Positions 24,751 through 33,108 are shown, numbered from the stretch's first letter. The stretch is 35,361 bases of DNA from a bacterium (GCA_021827715.1 JAKAUO010000038.1:1-35361), one strand, 5' to 3'. Made by a program: numbers and translations. The notes: a model not told the origin generated them from the letters alone.

Positions 24751-25300
24751 ACGTATTCTCTAATTTTTTAAGGTGCTGTGCTATTGATGATTCCCATATA
24801 TAATCTTGCGAAATAATTCGGATTCCTGCAATAAGTTCAGGGTCTACCAAAAATTCAGCATCTATTTTTTTGCCGGTTAACGTCTTAAAACTTTTAATAA
24901 TTTCTTTTTTATCATGATCAGTAACTTCCTGGGAGGTCGCCACTACTGCATGCTGATACCCAATCTGATTCAAAAGTCTCAATTGAATAAGTGCGAGTAT
25001 GTCGGGCAACAAAAAAATCCGCTCATGGCCGATTAAAAGAGTGATCAATTTTTCTAGAGCTGTTTTAAATATTGAAGTTGACTCAGGGCACGCAAGAGCA
25101 AAAATCTTTATAAAAAAAGCAATTTTTTCTTCTGGCAATAACGTCACGTTCCGCACCAAAAAGCCCCCAATACCATTTTTTTTCAAGAACTGGTTGTACG
25201 CAAGCAGGTTTCTATAATCATCAGGAACTAATAAACCTGCGTACGTATATAGAAATGCGCGTGCATATTTTTTTATAATCTGGCGACGCGGAGTCTTCAT
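24740..25300 (-). CDS. atpH: ATP synthase F1 subunit delta (OSCP)
   Basis: 186 residues. It links the peripheral stalk to the top of the F1 head. The N-terminal YARAFLYTYAGL helix and the C-terminal DPELIAGIRIISQDYIWESS with QHLKKLE are the two most conserved parts of the family. The middle is divergent. Position between a b-type subunit (4-base overlap) and alpha (11-base overlap) confirms the assignment. Confidence 0.9.
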   Translation of the reverse strand: MKTPRRQIIKKYARAFLYTYAGLLVPDDYRNLLAYNQFLKKNGIGGFLVRNVTLLPEEKIAFFIKIFALACPESTSIFKTALEKLITLLIGHERIFLLPDILALIQLRLLNQIGYQHAVVATSQEVTDHDKKEIIKSFKTLTGKKIDAEFLVDPELIAGIRIISQDYIWESSIAQHLKKLENTYGY

Positions 25301-25788
25301 TGATTACTCCTTGCCTCTGCTTGATTTTTAAGTTTTTTTAAGGCGCTCTTCAAGTAGGCATCATTATTGATAGTTTGATTACGTAATTCAAACCGTAACT
25401 GCTTGTACACTTCAGGGACGATTTCATTATACGCGGCACGTAATATACGTTGTTTTTCAAGCTGTTCCTGCTCTGCTCTATACGCGCGCTTACGCTCATT
25501 GAATTCATTCTGCTGCAAAAGTTTCAAGAGTTCATTTTTTTCTTGAGCTTTTTTATACTGCGTCTTAAATTTTTCAAATAATTGAACAAAATAGTTTACC
25601 TGCTTATTAAAATGCTCAAACTGTTGCCGCATTAAAGATAAGCTCTGTTGTAATTGAATCTCCTGTAAAAGGGAGTTCTGACGCTCATGCATCAAATAGG
25701 GAAGAATAACCTTACGATATGCCCAATACCCAATAAAAGCATAAACACCGTATTGAGCAACCATATATAAAAGAGTAATACTATTCAT
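25297..25788 (-). CDS. atpF: ATP synthase F0 subunit b-like protein
   Basis: 163 residues. One N-terminal membrane helix (about residues 5-27, LYMVAQYGVYAFIGYWAY) is followed by a long charged coiled coil rich in Q, E, K and R (for example NELLKLLQQNEFNERKRAYR). This is the architecture of the peripheral-stalk b subunit; sequence similarity to classical b is weak, so the call rests largely on its place between the other stalk subunit and delta. The overlaps are 8 bases upstream and 4 downstream. Confidence 0.75.
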   Translation of the reverse strand: MNSITLLYMVAQYGVYAFIGYWAYRKVILPYLMHERQNSLLQEIQLQQSLSLMRQQFEHFNKQVNYFVQLFEKFKTQYKKAQEKNELLKLLQQNEFNERKRAYRAEQEQLEKQRILRAAYNEIVPEVYKQLRFELRNQTINNDAYLKSALKKLKNQAEARSNQ

Positions 25789-26143
25789 GCAGTATCCGTT
25801 TTTTAAGGATCTGAGTTATTTCAGAGATAATATGACTTTTTATCTCAGGCGATACAGGGGCCCCGCTATGGCCGCCGACGCTCGTGGTGGGTATGGGCGA
25901 CGGGCAGAGTTCACTGGTCCTTATTTCTTTCTGTATGGTCTGAAAAAATGCACTTTTTTCACTCCGTTCAATCTTTAAAGCCTCTTCCTGCTTTGCAACC
26001 CTCTGTAAAAGCATCTTTTGATCATTACGTATTTTCATACTATGTCTATATGCGGGCTTAAAAAAAACCTTTGATAGTATCCAATAGGCACACGCAAAAT
26101 GAACCAATTGAACGACTAGTGTTAAATCAAGAAGCGAAGACAT
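25781..26143 (-). CDS. ATP synthase F0 second b-type (b-prime-like) subunit with a GC-rich insertion
   Basis: 120 residues, short for a b subunit. The membrane helix is near residues 7-28 (LTLVVQLVHFACAYWILSKV), followed by FFKPAYRHSMKIR, the usual join to the stalk, and a charged helix to about 77. Residues 80-100 (CPSPIPTTSVGGHSGAPVSP) are proline- and glycine-rich, encoded by GC-rich DNA, and break the helix. The last 20 residues are charged again. It follows the c-subunit gene with a 17-base overlap. Together with the next gene it suggests a b/b' heterodimer stalk. Confidence 0.75.
   Translation of the reverse strand: MSSLLDLTLVVQLVHFACAYWILSKVFFKPAYRHSMKIRNDQKMLLQRVAKQEEALKIERSEKSAFFQTIQKEIRTSELCPSPIPTTSVGGHSGAPVSPEIKSHIISEITQILKKRILHE
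25850..25910. repeat. GC-rich in-frame element within the b-prime-like gene
   Basis: About 60 bases, mostly G and C, in a gene that is otherwise strongly A+T-rich. On the coding strand it gives a Pro/Gly/Ser-rich peptide in the middle of a stalk helix, and the frame is kept. I found no second copy in this window. Confidence 0.5.
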
Positions 26144-26381
26144 AATAAATCATAGCAATTGCTATACCGACACACCACAAAGATGACGTTTCTATAATCG
26201 CCAAACAGGTAAGTAAAACCGGAAAAAGCTTTCCACTACTTTCAGGATATTTAGCTACATTTTCACAAGCCTTTGAGCCGACTAACCCTTGAGAGAGTGC
26301 AGGGCCCATTGTGCCGATTGCAACAGTAAATGCAGCACCCAATAATGCCGCGATTTTTACATATGAGACAAATTCTTCCAT
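26127..26381 (-). CDS. atpE: ATP synthase F0 subunit c
   Basis: 84 residues from ATG 26381, which has AAGGTG 4 bases upstream; the frame is open to 26411 but that start lacks support. Two membrane helices are joined by the polar loop (VAKYPESSGK, where RQPE is usual). Glu64 in AIIETSS of helix 2 is the ion-carrying residue. Gln31 in GPALSQG of helix 1 and Thr65 next to the Glu are the positions that help bind Na+ in known Na+-type rings. Forms the rotor ring in the inner membrane. It is the first gene of the cluster; no subunit a gene precedes it. Confidence 0.95.
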   Translation of the reverse strand: MEEFVSYVKIAALLGAAFTVAIGTMGPALSQGLVGSKACENVAKYPESSGKLFPVLLTCLAIIETSSLWCVGIAIAMIYYVFAS

Positions 26382-26586
26382 AACGCACCTTATATAAAGT
26401 ATACTTCCCATAATCTATATAGAGTAACTATAAACTCTTTAATAGCAAAAATCGATCTTTTATGTAATTTTTTTTAATTTTTTGTAAAATCAGGAAAAAA
26501 GTGATAGGCTCAAGATTCCTTCTGGATCATTACTTTTGTAAGGTAATTCACCTGAACATCAAGCATTATAACTTTGTAAAGATTGT

Positions 26587-28254
26587 ATGAAAATAAAAAA
26601 AATTATAATTTTACTGTGCATTTTAATAAACCAAACTTCTTATACGGCAGAGACATTATTCTTTGACATAGATGAAAACAGCTTTGAAGATTCAACTGAA
26701 AATGGTGACTATAGCCTTGAGATTGCACAACTTATTAATCAAACTCGCGACCCGGCAGACTGCGTATTTACAACTCAAGATTTAGTAGATATTGCTGTGG
26801 GAACGTTAGGTCTACCCAGCCTAGAACAATTTAATATCTATAAATATACCAATCCTCCTGTTATCCGAAGCTTACACGATTTACCAAGCTTAAGGCCATG
26901 GTATGGATGCGATGATAAACTCTGTTTTTATGCAACGTTCTTTTTCAACCCCATGGTTCACGCCTATTTTACCCGATGCGGCAGTTTTTTAAGCGATTAT
27001 CTTTTTATTTCGCAAGAAGATGCGCTTATAGCCGAGCTTGAAAATTTACTACCAAATGGAGAAATTCCTCAAGTTTTGCCTTTGTTTAATGTCGCGCGGC
27101 TCCAGCAACGGCGGCTGGGGGTTATGCTTGGTGCATCAAAATGCTTTGGTAATGTTCGTTTTAATATGGCAATTCCGCTTTTTTACCAAGAATTAAATTT
27201 TTATCTTACACAAGCTCAAGTTGATGCCTTGAATGCATCACCCTTTTTTGGCGGCATCCAGCCTCAGCCGGTATCAGAGGGCGCACAAAATCTCGGCTTT
27301 GCTATCTTTGATCCAAACACATTTATTGATCGTCATTTAATAAGTGATAAAATTGGCCTGGGGGATATTCGTTTTTATTTAGATTATATGCTCTTTAATG
27401 AAACCCGCTGTCCTTTAAGGATAGGGGGCCTCTTAACATTACCTAATAGTACCGTATTTAGGCATTCTATTATTGGAAGTAACTTTGAAAAATGCCATCC
27501 CGGACCAGGGCTGAGCCTTGAGGAAATACTTGTTTTACAATGCATGGCCGAGGGAAGTCCTACTGATCCACTTACACTTGATGCAAAAAATAAATTAGCT
27601 GCTTTGTCGCAAAGTTATGCCCTACAATTTCTAGATCGCTTAAGTGCAACGGTCATCCAAAATTCTCTAGGACAAGAACAAGTAAGTTATGGTTTTTTAG
27701 CTGAAGCCTTTATCGAGTTAACCGAGAATAGTCACTTATGCCTCTTTTTTGAATGGTACCAATTTCTTCAAGGGCGACAAGACAGGCCCGTGCGCTTGTT
27801 TATCAGCCCCGGACAATCACTCGACCGTGACTATAACACCCCTGGCCTGGCACAAGATAATCTTACGTTCTTACAACAACGCTTTATTAATATTCTATTT
27901 CCGCCTATTGCTCAGGTCAAAGTACAAAGAGGGGATGTCATTAATGCTCGTTTTTATACAAAAACAGATTGGCGCGTATTGCAATGGAATATCGGCTATG
28001 ATCTTTGGTGGCAAGGCAGAGAGCGGCTTTATGGCTGTGCATTCACCCCAGCTAATGCACAATTAGATCTTAAATCAGCCGAAAGGCCAACTGCTTTGCA
28101 AGGCAAAATATTTGGTGGATGTAACGTACAAAGAGCTGCGGAAGACTATGAAACATTTGGCTGGCGCTTGGGCTTAAAAGCAGAGGCGACCGTTAATAAT
28201 TATGGAATAGGTAATGATTGGCTTATTGGTGTAGACTTTGTTGCAGATTTTTAA
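26587..28254 (+). CDS. Large secreted protein, probable outer-membrane barrel
   Basis: 555 residues. The signal peptide is MKIKKIIILLCILINQTSYT (cut about residue 20). An acidic segment follows (FFDIDENSFEDSTENGDYSL). Strand-like blocks rich in aromatic residues come next (KLCFYATFFFNPMVHAYFTR, LGVMLGASKCFGNVRFNMAI, GLGDIRFYLDYMLFNETRCP), and the protein ends with NDWLIGVDFVADF, a terminal phenylalanine. I infer an outer-membrane barrel with large loops. The ribosome binding site is weak. The next gene follows after 21 bases on the same strand. Confidence 0.65.
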   Translation: MKIKKIIILLCILINQTSYTAETLFFDIDENSFEDSTENGDYSLEIAQLINQTRDPADCVFTTQDLVDIAVGTLGLPSLEQFNIYKYTNPPVIRSLHDLPSLRPWYGCDDKLCFYATFFFNPMVHAYFTRCGSFLSDYLFISQEDALIAELENLLPNGEIPQVLPLFNVARLQQRRLGVMLGASKCFGNVRFNMAIPLFYQELNFYLTQAQVDALNASPFFGGIQPQPVSEGAQNLGFAIFDPNTFIDRHLISDKIGLGDIRFYLDYMLFNETRCPLRIGGLLTLPNSTVFRHSIIGSNFEKCHPGPGLSLEEILVLQCMAEGSPTDPLTLDAKNKLAALSQSYALQFLDRLSATVIQNSLGQEQVSYGFLAEAFIELTENSHLCLFFEWYQFLQGRQDRPVRLFISPGQSLDRDYNTPGLAQDNLTFLQQRFINILFPPIAQVKVQRGDVINARFYTKTDWRVLQWNIGYDLWWQGRERLYGCAFTPANAQLDLKSAERPTALQGKIFGGCNVQRAAEDYETFGWRLGLKAEATVNNYGIGNDWLIGVDFVADF

Positions 28255-28275
28255 GTAGTTAAAGGACTCGATAAC

Positions 28276-28872
28276 ATGAATAAAAAATTTTTTCTAGTTA
28301 CACTTTTATTAGTGATTCCATTTTTTTCTTTTCGAGAAAAGACTCATGAAGGTATTTCAATAGATTTTCCGGGCCTTAAGGCGCTCGATAATACAGGTAT
28401 GATTAACATAAGTAATATAGCCGATTTCAGAGCAAAAACAGAATCAATGATCAATCATAAGCTTGATAAAGAACATGCTATGTATGATTATGTGGTATTG
28501 GAACAACAAGGCGCGTTAACTCCTGAGCGCGTTGAAAAGCTCACTGCTATCTACACAAAAAGATTTTTACAAATATCACAGAAATACTTTAATGAAATAC
28601 GCCACATTAAACCCGTTTTAATTAAACTTATCTCAGCATGGGCGCATCAACGAAACCTCAATGATTCACTTGTTCTTCTTTGGGCAACTATTGAACCGGG
28701 CAAAGAGGAACTTTTTGTTAAAGAATATGCGCCAAAACTGCAAGATTTCTATACTTTTTTATGCCATATTGATATGCTCTTACAAGATATTATGCATAGC
28801 TGCCCAAAAACATATGCGCATTATCTTGAATGTAAAAAATTAATTGAAGAAAAACATCAACACCCCGTATAA
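28276..28872 (+). CDS. Secreted helical protein of unknown function
   Basis: 198 residues. AAGGA lies 9 bases before the ATG. The signal peptide is MNKKFFLVTLLLVIPFFSF. The mature protein is predominantly helical and charged (ALTPERVEKLTAIYTKRFLQ, ISQKYFNEIRHIKPVLIKLI, MLLQDIMHSCPKTYAHYLEC). No known family is recognised. It follows the barrel gene at 26587 by 21 bases and is probably co-transcribed; it could be a periplasmic partner of that barrel. Confidence 0.65.
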   Translation: MNKKFFLVTLLLVIPFFSFREKTHEGISIDFPGLKALDNTGMINISNIADFRAKTESMINHKLDKEHAMYDYVVLEQQGALTPERVEKLTAIYTKRFLQISQKYFNEIRHIKPVLIKLISAWAHQRNLNDSLVLLWATIEPGKEELFVKEYAPKLQDFYTFLCHIDMLLQDIMHSCPKTYAHYLECKKLIEEKHQHPV

Positions 28873-28881
28873 TGAGGCTCC

Positions 28882-28920
28882 CCGCTCGCCCTGAGCGGAG
28901 CCGTAGGCAAAGTCGAATGG
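28882..28920. repeat. GC-rich palindromic repeat just upstream of recD2
   Basis: CCGCTC (28882-28887) pairs with GAGCGG (28893-28898) around GCCCT, followed by the phrase GCCGTAGGCAAAGTCGAATG. This matches a repeat style seen in many bacterial genomes (CCGCTCGCCCTGAGCGG...). It occupies nearly all of the 58-base gap before recD2 and leaves no good ribosome binding site. Confidence 0.6.
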
Positions 28921-28930
28921 GTACGTACGC

Positions 28931-31096
28931 ATGAATGATTCAACTCCTGTTAAAATTAATGGGACCATAGACCGCTTTATTTTTCATAATCAGGAAAATG
29001 GCTATGCGGTATGTATAGTAACAGTAGATAAACAGCAATCAATCACTGCTGCGGGTATTTTACCTGCTACTGCTGCAGGACAAGAAGTAGAACTTATCGG
29101 CTCCTGGATAATGCATAAAAAATTCGGCAGACAATTTGCAATTTCACAATGTATCCAAAAAATCCCTTCCTCGCTGCTTGGCTTAAAAAAATATTTAGGG
29201 TCGGGACTTATAAAAGGGATCGGAAAATCGTATGCCGAGAAACTGGTTGATCACTTTGGCGAAAAAATAATAACCATTATCGAATCACACCCAGAACGGC
29301 TTCAAGAGGTTGCAGGAATTGGTAGCAAAAGGGCTTCAGTTATCACCCAATCATTTATTGAAAATAAAGAAGTTTCTCATATTATGATCTTCTTGCAGGG
29401 ATACGGAATTTCTCCTGCCTATGCAGCAAAAATTTACAAACAATATCGCACCAGAACTATTGATGTTTTAAAGGAAAATCCCTATCGCTTGGCCGATGAA
29501 GTGTGGGGTATAGGCTTTAAACTAGCAGACGAAATTGCCCAAAAACTCGGGTTTAAGAAAGATACACCAAAACGGATCTCAGCGGGCATTATTTACGCAT
29601 TGCAGGTATACGCCCAATCTGGCCATATCTATTGCACAAAAAATGACCTTATTCTTAAATCCGCCCAACTTTTGGAGCTCGAGACTGAGCATTTAGAAGA
29701 ATCGCTTAATGATCTGATTAATCAGGAAAAAATTAAACATATTTTTTTTGAAGAAAAAGATTATTATGCGCTTATGGCGCATTACCATGCAGAACGTTCA
29801 GTTGCTCAAAAATTATTGGATCTGCTGCAATACCCAACTGCCATTCCTTTTGACACTAACCGTATTTACGCAGCACTTCTTGCAAAAAATACCTATGACA
29901 TAGCGCTTCATGAAGAACAACAAAAAGGAATCATGAATGTTTTTAATCATAAGGTTACGGTTATTACCGGCGGCCCAGGAACGGGGAAAACCACGTTAAT
30001 ACGCAAGCTTCTTTCTATTTTAGAAGCTGAAAAAATAACCTATAAACTGGCTGCGCCTACTGGCCGCGCGGCTAAACGCATCAGCGAACAAACCGGCAAA
30101 TTTGCAACTACCATCCACCGGCTTTTGGAGATAGATCCGCAAACTTTTACTTTTGTATATAACGAATCAAACACGCTTAAACTTCAAGTCCTGATTGTTG
30201 ATGAAAGCTCAATGATAGATATCTTTCTTGCAAACGCATTACTCAAAGCATTGCCCCTTAATGCGACCATTATTTTTTTAGGAGACATTGATCAATTACC
30301 TTCTGTTGGTCCGGGAAACTTTCTTGCCGATTGCCTTGCAAGCACCGCTATTTCTCGCGTGAAACTGACTCATATTTTCCGCCAGGCACAAGATAGCCTT
30401 ATTACTCTTAATGCACATCGAATTATTACAGGACAGGCACCCATTAAATATAGCAAACAGGCCCGGAATGATTTTATATTTATTCATGAAGAAAATCCTG
30501 AAAACCTTTTTAATCAAGTTATCCAGTGTTATAAAACACACCTTAAAGAACACAATATCGCTCAACAAAATAGCGCGCTCCTGACCCCCATGAACCGCGG
30601 AGTTGCAGGCAATTTCACGCTAAACCATAGTTTACAGGCCTTTTTAAATGGCTCAGAAAATGCCTCTATAGCCCACGGAAATACCATTTTTAAGGTGGCA
30701 GATAAAGTGATGCAAATCAGAAATAATTATGAAAAGATGGTCTTTAATGGTGATTGCGGAACGATTGAAGAAATAGATCACGAACAAGAGACATTAAAAG
30801 TTGGGTTTCAAGATAAAGTCGTTATCTACGATTTTGATGAATTGCATGAACTTATTTTGGCCTATAGCATGACTATTCATAAAAGTCAGGGGTCTGAGTA
30901 TGACGCAGTTATTATACCCATTTTTATGCAGCACTATATGCTCTTAGCAAGAAATCTTATTTATACCGCAATTACACGTGCTAAAAAATTATGTATCATT
31001 ATTGGGCAACCGAAAGCTGTTCATTGTGCTTTATCTCAGGTTCGGGTGGTTCAGCGGGTGACATTTCTTACCCACTATCTTAATAAAACTTTATGA
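28931..31096 (+). CDS. recD2: RecD2-type 5'-3' DNA helicase
   Basis: 721 residues. It unwinds DNA in the 5'-3' direction and works in repair without RecBC. The N-terminal domain (1-80) is followed by helix-hairpin-helix segments (GLIKGIGKSYAEKLVDHFG, LQEVAGIGSKRASVI, VWGIGFKLADEIAQKLG, about 95-205). Walker A GGPGTGKTT is at 347-355, Walker B LIVDESSMID at 421-430, and the C-terminal motor ends with YSMTIHKSQGSEYDAVIIP. This order is specific for RecD2 rather than RecD. The start ATG 28931 fits the family; the upstream repeat supplies only a weak ribosome binding site. Confidence 0.95.
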   Translation: MNDSTPVKINGTIDRFIFHNQENGYAVCIVTVDKQQSITAAGILPATAAGQEVELIGSWIMHKKFGRQFAISQCIQKIPSSLLGLKKYLGSGLIKGIGKSYAEKLVDHFGEKIITIIESHPERLQEVAGIGSKRASVITQSFIENKEVSHIMIFLQGYGISPAYAAKIYKQYRTRTIDVLKENPYRLADEVWGIGFKLADEIAQKLGFKKDTPKRISAGIIYALQVYAQSGHIYCTKNDLILKSAQLLELETEHLEESLNDLINQEKIKHIFFEEKDYYALMAHYHAERSVAQKLLDLLQYPTAIPFDTNRIYAALLAKNTYDIALHEEQQKGIMNVFNHKVTVITGGPGTGKTTLIRKLLSILEAEKITYKLAAPTGRAAKRISEQTGKFATTIHRLLEIDPQTFTFVYNESNTLKLQVLIVDESSMIDIFLANALLKALPLNATIIFLGDIDQLPSVGPGNFLADCLASTAISRVKLTHIFRQAQDSLITLNAHRIITGQAPIKYSKQARNDFIFIHEENPENLFNQVIQCYKTHLKEHNIAQQNSALLTPMNRGVAGNFTLNHSLQAFLNGSENASIAHGNTIFKVADKVMQIRNNYEKMVFNGDCGTIEEIDHEQETLKVGFQDKVVIYDFDELHELILAYSMTIHKSQGSEYDAVIIPIFMQHYMLLARNLIYTAITRAKKLCIIIGQPKAVHCALSQVRVVQRVTFLTHYLNKTL

Positions 31097-31108
31097 CTTG
31101 GATGACTG

Positions 31109-31136
31109 AGATCCTGAAACAAGTTCAGGATGACAC
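31109..31136. repeat. Intergenic copy of the palindromic element
   Basis: ATCCTGAA and TTCAGGAT arms around ACAAG, 27 of 28 bases identical to the element inside the barrel gene at 20693-20720. It lies 13 bases after the recD2 stop, where it may also act as a hairpin at the transcript end. Confidence 0.8.
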
Positions 31137-31159
31137 TTACTTAGATTAAAAAGATACAA

Positions 31160-32314
31160 ATGAAAAAGCTTCTTATCCTTCTTACTCCCCTTACATTTTT
31201 CTGCGGCCTAATATGGTATATGTTTCATGCACAAATTATTATTGTTAGTTTTCCCGCTTTTGCTGAATACTCTTTTCAGCCTATTAATAAAAAAAATATT
31301 ACTCTTTTTTGGTACAATGATCATCAAAAAAATGAAGAAAATGCTGATATTATATGGACAGATCAAACGCATAAAAATATTAGTGCTGTAGTTTCAGCGT
31401 GGCTTTCTTTAATGCAAGAAGAACAACGCATAGAAAAGAGAGTTAAACTTGAGACCGTAGCGGTGACCCCAGCAGGAACCGAAGCATTTCTTACCTTTTC
31501 GCATACACTTTTTAACCATGATTATGCTATTATCAAAAAATGGCAGGTACTTGAAGGGCTCTTTCTTACGCTCAATAGCCTCTTTTCAGAACTTGTCCTG
31601 TTGGGTATTTTGGTTAATGATAAACCCCTCTTTGATGAACATATTGATTGTTCTTCAAGCTTACCTGTAAGCTCATTTTTGCAAAGCTACTCAATGGTGC
31701 CTACACAACTCACTCATCCATCAAAACCCCTGACTCTAGTTATCCACCCCTATGGGGATAAAAATAAAACAGGAAGAGTAATTGCACGCGAATTTGAACG
31801 GAAAATGAACCGGCAGCTTGCGGTACAGATACAAGAAATTCTTGAGTCGACAGGATATTGCAAAGTCTTTATTACCCATGGCATTGGCGTCTTAGATGAC
31901 CATGAAGAAAACGCCACGCTTGCAAATAGACTCTCTGCTGATTTGTATCTTGATCTTAATTGTTTTGAAAGCAAGAAAATAGCACCGGAAATACAAGGAT
32001 ATTTTGCCGTTTATAACCCCGTTACCGATTTCTGGAAAAAAAAGTATGAAGCAATAAGCTTAGCGCCCATTGGGCAGGCCTATTTAAAAAACCATGGCGT
32101 ATCATTGCAACACACCATGGCATTCTTTAACAATCTTAATAAGCAAGCTGGCCAAAAGATCTTTATACATGGGCCTTATGGGTTACCATTACGACCACTG
32201 ATTGGCATTGAAACGCCCAGCATGCTCATTGAATGTGGCATACAAAAACCAGAACAGATTTCTGAAATAGCCGAATTTATTGCACAAGCGCTCTTACAAA
32301 GTTTATCTTCTTAG
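31160..32314 (+). CDS. GerMN-like plus amidase_3-like envelope protein, catalytic residues apparently lost
   Basis: 384 residues. An N-terminal membrane anchor or signal (LLILLTPLTFFCGLIWYMF) is followed by a GerMN-like domain, about residues 46-155 (VSAWLSLMQEEQRIEKRVKL then ETVAVTPAGTEAFLTF). The C-terminal half, 190-384, follows N-acetylmuramoyl-L-alanine amidase (amidase_3): VIHPYGDKNKTGR (DPGHGG in active enzymes), REFERKMNRQLAVQIQEIL, THGIGVLDD...ATLANRLSADLYLDLN (SIHAN usually) and TPSMLIECG (Glu358 is the usual catalytic Glu). The first zinc-ligand His (DPGHGG) is replaced and the second is Asn267, so two ligands appear missing. Probably a non-catalytic peptidoglycan-binding or regulatory relative; alignment errors could alter this. 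Confidence 0.75.
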   Translation: MKKLLILLTPLTFFCGLIWYMFHAQIIIVSFPAFAEYSFQPINKKNITLFWYNDHQKNEENADIIWTDQTHKNISAVVSAWLSLMQEEQRIEKRVKLETVAVTPAGTEAFLTFSHTLFNHDYAIIKKWQVLEGLFLTLNSLFSELVLLGILVNDKPLFDEHIDCSSSLPVSSFLQSYSMVPTQLTHPSKPLTLVIHPYGDKNKTGRVIAREFERKMNRQLAVQIQEILESTGYCKVFITHGIGVLDDHEENATLANRLSADLYLDLNCFESKKIAPEIQGYFAVYNPVTDFWKKKYEAISLAPIGQAYLKNHGVSLQHTMAFFNNLNKQAGQKIFIHGPYGLPLRPLIGIETPSMLIECGIQKPEQISEIAEFIAQALLQSLSS

Positions 32315-32593
32315 GACCGCGCCCAGCGCAACAAGAAGAGCTCCTGTTGATAATGCTATATAGCCTTGCGACTTTTTATCAGCATCACAACTATCTTCAC
32401 ATAACAATCCCAGACCAACCAACATTGCAAAGCCACCGGTTGTCATCGTAAGGCCACTTACCACGTGCGTCAGGTTAAAGCGGGCAGGCGTATAACAATA
32501 GGTAGAATCGCATACAATAACTTGGGACGCGCTTGTTAAATGTTGTTGAAATCCTAATGATAACGCTATCATAAGTATCATGGTTTTTTTCAT
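32303..32593 (-). CDS. Small envelope protein with two hydrophobic segments
   Basis: 96 residues. A signal peptide (MKKTMILMIALSLGF, cleaved near SAS) precedes a short loop with paired cysteines (CDSTYC). Two membrane segments, about 43-64 (VVSGLTMTTGGFAMLVGLGL) and 77-94 (YIALSTGALLVALGAVLRR), flank a second cysteine pair (CEDSC). The end overlaps the amidase-like gene by 12 bases on the other strand. Not recognised. Confidence 0.6.
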   Translation of the reverse strand: MKKTMILMIALSLGFQQHLTSASQVIVCDSTYCYTPARFNLTHVVSGLTMTTGGFAMLVGLGLLCEDSCDADKKSQGYIALSTGALLVALGAVLRR

Positions 32594-32677
32594 AATCTTT
32601 CACTTTCTTGAGATCCTAAAAGTAACTGTTTAAAATACAACTATATAGATTTTTTTACCATTTAAAAAGGGAGTACA

Positions 32678-32890
32678 ATGAATCATTTTTTTAAACATAA
32701 TGGACCTATTCTTAAAGGGATATTTTATCTCGCCATTGGTCTTATCTTGAGCTCAAGTGCATTAGGGCTTTGGCACTTTTTGTTTATGAGGCAGCTTCTT
32801 ATGGTTGCGGCGATATATTTTATGGCCTGCGGACTTTATTATTCTGGCCTTTACCATAACCTTATGCATCAGATAAATTTTAAAAAGTAA
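32678..32890 (+). CDS. Tiny two-helix membrane protein
   Basis: 70 residues. AAAAAGGGAG lies 5 bases before the ATG. Two hydrophobic helices (about 13-33 and 37-58) are separated by WHFLFMRQ, and the tail is basic (LMHQINFKK). The next tiny gene is similar in style and follows after 24 bases. Function unknown. Confidence 0.65.
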   Translation: MNHFFKHNGPILKGIFYLAIGLILSSSALGLWHFLFMRQLLMVAAIYFMACGLYYSGLYHNLMHQINFKK

Positions 32891-32914
32891 TTTCTATAAA
32901 GAAAGGGAAAATCA

Positions 32915-33076
32915 ATGAATTCACCCATAAAAGGCTATCTTTATTTTGCCATAGCAGCGTTATTATTAATTATCGCAATGCCACTTATCATAAATATTAT
33001 CCTTCTTTTTATTGCCGCAGCTTTCATTATTGCTGGAATTTCATTGCTTAAAGACCACATATCCTACCAAAAATAA
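32915..33076 (+). CDS. Tiny membrane protein, 53 residues
   Basis: Encoded MNSPIKGYLYFAIAALLLII and on to ISLLKDHISYQK, with GAAAGGGA 7 bases upstream of ATG. Two hydrophobic helices (about 8-26 and 28-44) leave only short ends. It follows the 70-residue gene on the same strand and shares its two-helix plan (LYFAIAALLL against FYLAIGLILS), so the pair may be diverged copies. Confidence 0.55.
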   Translation: MNSPIKGYLYFAIAALLLIIAMPLIINIILLFIAAAFIIAGISLLKDHISYQK

Positions 33077-33085
33077 ACCATATCA

Positions 33086-33108
33086 GAAGGCGGAATTCTA
33101 CCGCCTTC
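33086..33108 (+). terminator. Hairpin after the tiny membrane-protein pair
   Basis: GAAGGCGG (33086-33093) pairs perfectly with CCGCCTTC (33101-33108) around a 7-base loop. It is 9 bases past the stop of the 53-residue gene. There is no T-run on the plus strand, so termination may be weak or factor-dependent. Confidence 0.5.
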
